Shown here piece after piece: positions 57,567 to 64,000 of a stretch of 64,000 nt of DNA. The position numbers and the translations under genes are program-made. The stretch is from Dirofilaria immitis (lineage: Eukaryota; Nematoda; Chromadorea; Rhabditida; Onchocercidae). The stretch spans positions 124,001-188,000 of the forward strand of contig JAKNDB010000096.1 of assembly GCA_024305405.1 (NCBI GenBank), read 5' to 3'. The notes beneath the pieces are model-generated. The model searched no databases and was not told where the DNA came from. It was given only the letters and a program-made list of their open reading frames with translations. The stretch's first letter is position 1; every line of letters starts with the position of its first letter.

Positions 57567-59277
57567 TCAGACTTTTCGCTTTTTGCTCAATTTAAGCATT
57601 TTTTCGGCAAAATAATCGTTGATTGAAGTTTTGTTAACAATTATATTACCAAGTGATTGTTCCGATTCAACCTAAAATTTATGTTCATAAATAAAATATC
57701 GATCCAGTGATTTATACCTCTATAATGATTAGAAAAAAGGTACATCAACAAAATATCATTTTTTAAAAGAATAGCTAATGATTACTTAGAGCAAAAGATT
57801 GATCAAAGATGGAATTCTTAGACTAGAACAAACTTAGAATAAAATTAACTAACCTTATCTTTTTGCGCGCTTTTTCAATGTTATCAGTAACAATTTTTTG
57901 CGTTGATCTCCTACCAAAAATAGCACATTTATCTTCTTCTGACATCATCGATATATTTTGAAGGTACTTATCTTTTCTGTGCCTGAAATACTCATTGTTA
58001 ACAGCAATATAAGAAACTATCAGTTTTAATCTAAAATTCTATCAATGTTTTAAAATGATAAAAATTTATTTGGACAATAAAATAATATGCCTAGCGTTTA
58101 AAGCCTAATTTTTGCTGTGAAATCCTGTCATTCAAGTATTCTGTTATATTTTACTTATTTAGCATAAAAACTATATTCTTTTCAGTGATTCTTTCTTTAT
58201 TAATTGTCTTAGCTGTCTTCATGATACAAAAGAAAATTTTTGGAAATTCTACTAAAGTCTAATTTTTTCATATTACAAATAATTTTTAGAAAGTCACTTT
58301 GACGAAATAAATCAAAACATACTCATTTAAGATCGTTTTTGATTTCACTTTATTCAGACTCTTTCTGACCTCTTTAACTTTTGACTTCTCTTTCTTTTTA
58401 TTTAAATCAGCTAAAATGGCTGCAAAGCTATCGTGATGAGCAATTAAAACATCATCGATCCTTCCAGTACATCCTAAACCTGCAATCAAAATTTTCCAAT
58501 TAAATTAGATGATTAAAATTTTAAATACAAGAACAGCAGTGCGAAAAATTCCTTTAAAGTTAATTTATTTTTTCGAATGCTTAAATTATACTTACATTGA
58601 ATCAATGCTAAATTATGTTTATTGATCTAATAACAAGCATGGAGCGTAGTTCTTGTCTCCAGCTTTTCATTATGTCCAGAGATCCTCACCTCCTATTTCT
58701 AAATGATTTATAATATATTTCCAAGCCATTATGATAGCAAATTTCAATATCAATTGCTTCGAAACTTATTACTAGAAACCACTTAAATTCTAAATGAATT
58801 GCAAACTAATCTGGTATCATTCGCTGAACTGCAATTTTCAAAATCAATGTTAACGTTCGAGTAATATATGAAAACCAATTTTCATCCGAATAAGATCTTT
58901 CTTAGTAATAATGATTATTTGCAAAATTTTCTTAGAATTTGAGAAATATATCCCCAATCTCCCCATTTTGAAAGATGTTTAGACATAGGTTGCATTACAA
59001 AAAAAAAAACCTCTAGTTGAAACGTTCGCTTTCACTTGTAAATTTTCGGTGATCCCTTGTTCATATTTGCCTAATCCACAACCTTTTTTCCATCCCATTT
59101 TTTCCAGCATCACTTTACCAAACTTGGAGTCATCTAAAAATGCAAATTTATTTCATAAATCAAAATATTATAAACTTATAAGACAGAGAAAAATTAAAAC
59201 ATACCATTTTGCCATGCAATATTTTGTGAACTAATAATATTCCTTTGCTCTTGACGAGATGTCGTTAAAAACGACAT
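57567..59277 (-). CDS. pinx1: PINX1-like G-patch protein
   Basis: Family known for nucleolar rRNA processing (yeast Pxr1/Gno1) and, in vertebrates, TRF1 binding and telomerase inhibition. Exons from the right: 59205-59277, 59011-59133, 58323-58479, 57854-57982, 57567-57671; about 195 residues. Visible parts: AWQNDDSKFGKVMLEKMGW and GCGLGKYEQGITENLQV (G-patch, about 21-65), GLGCTG with a DDVLIAHHDSFAAILADLN stretch, KCAIFGRRS, and SINDYFAEKMLKLSKKRKV at the end. All have direct counterparts in vertebrate PINX1. It stops shortly after the last motif, so the long Lys-rich C-terminus of the roughly 328-residue human protein is absent. Exon 4 is one base short beside an A5 run (57860-57864, T on plus); adding an A gives KKDK joined in phase to VESEQS. 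The ATG at 59277 fits the family N-terminus. Confidence 0.88.
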
Positions 59278-60358
59278 CGCAGACTTCTCTTCTGAAATTA
59301 AATGTTTAGACAATATATTTGTAGTTTTTTCTTTTCTAATTTAGTGATCTTCAAATTATAATAAAAATTCGATATCGCTACAAAATGTAAACAAAGAGAA
59401 AATTTCTGTAGTACATAAGCACAATCATTTGATAAATTAAAATTTACTATCTTTTTTCATAAATTATTTATTCGTTAATGAAAGTTGAATAAGATTATTT
59501 GTTGATAAAATAAAATAAAAATAAATTATTATTAAACAAAGAACAACAGAAATTCATATAATTCAGAAAAATATGTAACAAATATAAATAATTTATGATC
59601 TTAAAAATATAAAAGAAAATGTAAACAAAACAAAAATAATGTATATAAAATAAAAGATACACAAATCCCAAGAAAAAAAATTCAAAAAATGTAATGAAAT
59701 AAACAAAAACTCTGAACTGATAACTAACGATAGGGTTCAGTCATGGACATCAAAAAAATGAATTAACTGTATTTTCATTATAATTACTATGAATTTACAT
59801 TGGAAAATATAAATAATGTCATTATCACAAGATTCAAGAGTTAGAGAACTAACAAATCAAATCGATAAAAAATATATAAGGTGAAAACTGCATAACGCTA
59901 AAAAATTTTTATGAACCTCGTACTAATGATTGATATGAAAACAAATAAACCAATTTGTTTAATTTACTCACTTACTATTGGTAATTCGAATACAAATTCC
60001 AACGAACTTATAAAGCAAATTAATAAAGAATTAACAGAGCAAACAATAAATACAAATACAATAAATAATTACTTATTGTAAATTTAGCAATAAAAGTGTA
60101 CGACTTTTGGCTTTTCTAAGCAGATAAGTTTAGTAAGCAGTAAAATGAAAAAAAATCCTATCATATTCAATTATTCATGCAAATTCTAAAATCTAATTTT
60201 TGTTTTTCGTATGTATATGATAAGAGGGAAATAAATCCTTTCAATTAGCAGAAAGTATAACTATAAAATTTAATCAATAAGATTTGCCAAAGATTATATC
60301 TTTTCACAGTCTCTAGAAATTTAAAATTAAACATTCTGAAAAACCTAACGCACAAATT
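59278..60358. other. Spacer between PINX1-like and TMPPE-like genes
   Basis: About 1.1 kb, AT-rich. Both genes are on the minus strand with TMPPE upstream. The gap is long for a nematode operon and I recognise no spliced-leader sequence. No coding exon seen. Confidence 0.55.
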
Positions 60359-63300
60359 TTAAGAAGCAACATGAAGTTCAATAATCCAAATTTCGGATGT
60401 CCAAACCATTTTCATAGGTGCTCCTGATAAAGTGTACCAGCCGTTACAAACAATTGTGTTTCTGGTGAGATTTGATATAATCCATAATAATAGGGCATCA
60501 TCCAATAAGCAATTGGCGCAACGGTATAGAACTGTCCTGCATGCGTATGTCCTAAATAAATTTTTTCTAAATTCGCTAATTAAATGATATGAAAACTTTT
60601 GCAATTATAATTAACAATCCATTCTATGTTTGATTAAAAATGCAAGTATCCTCCTCAACTAACCTGACAGGATGAGATCAACACGTAGATGTGCATCATT
60701 AAAAGCAATTTCTTTAGCCGAAGTTGGATTATGAGAAAGCACAATGGTGGTACTATTTTGAGGACAACCATTTAGTGCTTCTATCGGTTCAAACTTATGA
60801 TTAGGCAATCTATAAGATGTCTCAAATTTATTTGAATTTGAAATTTATTTCAGTTAAAATCTTCTAACTCAATAGCTTATCAAGTGAAATGAAAAAAATA
60901 GTTGATATAATGCGCTTCTTCTAGAAACTAATTAATATGTTGGATAACAATACGAAGATCCAAATCAACTTATCTGTCAACAAAAACCAAAAAAATTTAA
61001 TTAGTTGTATATAGAAATTTCAAAATGTCGAATGGAGGAAAGATGTTGGCAAAATCAAAAGAAACAATCAATATATAAAGGAAATGTTAAGAGAGTTAAA
61101 TAGCAAATAAATAATTTCAAATGAGAATCAAAACATTTAAAAGGAATTTCGGTATGGAATCAGTTCAGTTCCAATTCAATCTCGAGAACGATTCGAAGAC
61201 AGTAGGAACTGACAGTCTGATAGCATAAATGAAAGTTCATCAACATCCATAGTTCAAATGAAGTATTTTTCATCACTGTTATTGTATACGTACGATATTG
61301 TGTATGATATCGTTTAAATAAAAGATCTAGAGAGATAGCAAGTAGCAAAATGGCCAGTCTTCAAATTACAAATAAAACAAGAGTATTCTTTTCTGAAAAT
61401 TTTTGCCATTACCCGCTTTTTCCACTCGAATAATCACTCACGCCAGCTAAACAGATACCACGAAAAAGCACATGTCTGCAATAGCAAAATTTTCAATACA
61501 TTTCCATTGATGCATTTTATTAGATTGTAAAAAAGAATTTAGTGTTTCTATCACTCAAGCTTGTATTCGAAATGCGAGATTATTGATAAATAAATATTTT
61601 AGATTAAGAAAGAGCAAAACTTGCATATCGACAAATGTTTATATGCTTCTGTAGGGGTCAACCTACACACAAACATTATATTACCAACTTTTTTTCCATT
61701 TCGAACTGAACTGTGAAAAATTACAAAAGACAAACCTATTATTTAAGACTTCAAATCCATAATGTTCGAATAAATCAAACCATTCTGAAGCATTACCATA
61801 ATAATATTCATGATTTCCACTTACGTAAAACGTTTTCGATTTCAAAACCTTAAAAATTTTTGTTTTGAAAAAGAAGTGTTAAAAATTTTCATGTTTGAAA
61901 ACTTTACTTGCCTAATAATGAAAAAGCTTATCAAATAAATTTTAATTGTAACAAAAGTATGCTCGTCATAAAAAGTCCTATCAAAATTACTGATTAAATT
62001 ATTTGGACTTATCCATCAATGACAATCGCCACATTCAGGAAAATAATTCTCTATTTATTAGACTTCGAGTATTATATTGGGATAGTTTGGCAAATTCAGT
62101 GCTAAATTTTTATGTTGCGTACCAGTTTTTTAACGAGCTTACGAAATAATCAATTAGATCTACTTAATGAAATCATACATAATGCCATAATTCCACAGAA
62201 ATGATCGAAAGGACGAATATGAACATTAGAAGTTAAGTATATATATTCAGTAAGATATTCTATTTTAAATTACTCCTGTTTAATAGAGAAAGATAAATCA
62301 TAAGAATCAAATTTACAACTTATAAAAACTTTTTATCATACAATTACCCAGAAGAAAGTTTTATGTTGATTTCGAATATCTATAAAATAAGTTGCGTATA
62401 CTTGCCGTAAAGGTCTCACACGATTTTCTATTGAATCTTTTGGAGCATCCACAACATCACCAACAATAAATACAGCATCAACTGCCTGACTATTTACTCG
62501 ATCCACAATCTACAAATTCACGTTACGAAAAATTTACCATTTACAGCAATATCAGTGATATTTTAAAACAAAGAATGATAGAATAATTCATGATACATGA
62601 ATAATCAAAAGAGAATTTAGAAATATTATGGTAATTTGAATATCGCATTAAAAAAAACCTCAAAAATAAAAAAATAAAAAATCCACAAGTAAAAAATAGA
62701 AAAATTACTCTTTCAACTTCTTCTTCGAATACTGTTGCACCCGCATGGATATCTGATATTAGAGCAAATCGAATAGCTTTTGCACCATCTGGTAAATCCT
62801 TCACATTCAATGATATGTTCTGCAATATTCTTAACAATTAAAATCAAATTTATTAATATAATGAGGTTACATTATATTTCAACCTCAAATGAAATACGAA
62901 ATAACGAAATTAATTACATACGAAAGGGAAGCGAAAAATTATATAAATATTATATAACGATGATTAAAGAATTCGTATTAGCATAATTGATAAAATATGA
63001 TAACAGTTAAGAGTTTACAATAAGGTAGATAATGAAAACTAACTTTAACAGTTAGTGTATCACAGAAAAAATATGAGAAAAGACATAAAAATATGCCGAT
63101 CAGCAATGTGACAGCTGTTTGTACATTTCTATTCAAACAAATTGCTTCCAAAATAGAAAATTTGGAGAAACATTTAGTGATTGGATGACAAATAATTAGT
63201 GCCTGAAGTATATTTCATTTTTTTAACATCTATTTCATAATATTTTAAATAGATTATACTCAAGCAATGTAAAAGATCGCTGGAATCGATACTGACAAGA

Positions 63301-63996
63301 TTCTTAATATATGTTTACATAGTGAAGTAAAATAGTCAAAAGGGACTACAAAATATAGATAAATTGTCTATCATTTTTATTACCGCTTTCGAGAAATCAA
63401 TGTAAAATTTAATACAAAAAAATTAAAGACCATGATTGACTTATATAAACACTTCACTGTCTTGCTTTTTTCCAGAAAGATACAAAAGAATTCAAAGCTT
63501 GTTTAGAGCAATTACTTTCATAGCTACTCAAAAATACTTTTCAGCATATGCATTAATTTATAGTAATGAATTTCAGAGCTCTTTTACAATAATAGATATG
63601 TGAATTCGAAATTTTAAATAGTTGATGTGAAAAATTTCAAAGCTAAAAATACCTTCAATACAGAAATCACTGTTGCTAGGACCGTAAGTATGAACAAAGG
63701 AATAACAATATGATACCATAGTCCTATCGATAAGAAAGATAAGATAACGAGGGAATGTGGTAGTAGATCAGGAATGAAATATAAGAAAAGAGTTGCATGC
63801 CCCAAAATTAACCATAATATCGTACCAATAGCTATGAATTGCAAATACTGAAATAGAGTTTTTCTGTATATTTATCATTTGAAATTTTCGGTGTCATACA
63901 ATAAAATAAATTTTGAAAAAATGAACAGAAGCAAATGAAGTAAACTAAGAAGAAAATTATACAATATCCTGAAAAATAAGTGACAATATTGCTCAT
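60359..63996 (-). CDS. tmppe: TMPPE-like transmembrane metallophosphoesterase (5' end uncertain)
   Basis: Calcineurin-like phosphoesterase with an N-terminal multi-span membrane region; substrate unknown. Exons from the right: tentative 63900-63996 (MSNIVTYFSGY, hydrophobic), then 63653-63847, 63044-63202, 62709-62819, 62402-62509, 61736-61848, 61413-61475, 60664-60809, 60359-60551. The first three supply hydrophobic segments (about three or four membrane helices). The catalytic domain has every metal-binding motif: SDIHAG, VGDVVD, SGNHEYYYGN, LSHNP and GHTHAGQF. CLAGVSD and GLYQ match TMPPE positions. Phases agree from 63847 down. Near the end one base is missing around 60429-60432: the uncorrected frame stops at 60412-60414, while the family-like SGAPMKMVW and WIIELHVAS tail lies in the next frame and stops at 60359. 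The tentative first exon joins out of phase by one, so the true start may be elsewhere or outside the window. Confidence 0.82.
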
Positions 63997-64000
63997 TATG

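Noticed and set aside
61160..61348. Minus-strand open frame beginning MLLAISLDLLF between TMPPE exons
   Set aside because: Neighbouring TMPPE exons 60664-60809 and 61413-61475 join in phase without it, and it has no family match.

Overview
This is a eukaryotic, very AT-rich window. It holds six multi-exon protein genes set in low-complexity DNA full of microsatellites and tandem repeats. Exons are mostly 60-320 bp and introns 50-900 bp. Acceptors are of the nematode kind (tttttcag, atttcag, tttgcag, tattttag) and donors are gt(a/t)ag-like. The gene set (Nup93, a Dbl-type RhoGEF, NF-YC, PSKH1, PINX1, TMPPE) is animal. A nematode, perhaps a clade III (filarial-like) worm, fits best; that is inference from gene style, as no marker locus is present.

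Layout: 75-3682 (-) 5' part of a Nup93 nucleoporin gene running off the left edge; 3.7-20.6 kb gene desert with several tandem arrays; 20626-30586 (+) a 24-exon RhoGEF (CRAL-TRIO, spectrin-like region, DH, PH); 31947-34269 (-) NF-YC, tail-to-tail with the RhoGEF; 34.3-42.4 kb second desert; 42393-55274 (+) a PSKH1-like kinase whose first exon is separated by a 10.1 kb intron; 57567-59277 (-) a short PINX1-like G-patch protein; 60359-63996 (-) a TMPPE-like membrane metallophosphoesterase whose 5' end lies at or beyond the right edge. These are unrelated housekeeping and signalling genes (nuclear pore, Rho signalling, CCAAT transcription factor, membrane-anchored kinase, nucleolar or telomere factor, membrane phosphoesterase); nothing suggests a shared pathway or operon.

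Five of the six genes can be read through only by allowing single-base length changes, mostly one missing base and mostly at A/T homopolymers. The kinase needs none. The likeliest cause is homopolymer miscalling in the assembly, but it means naive translation of this window gives broken proteins. Several small exons were recovered by eye from splice sites and family similarity (for example the two leftmost Nup93 exons). All exon joins are manual and unverified by transcripts.
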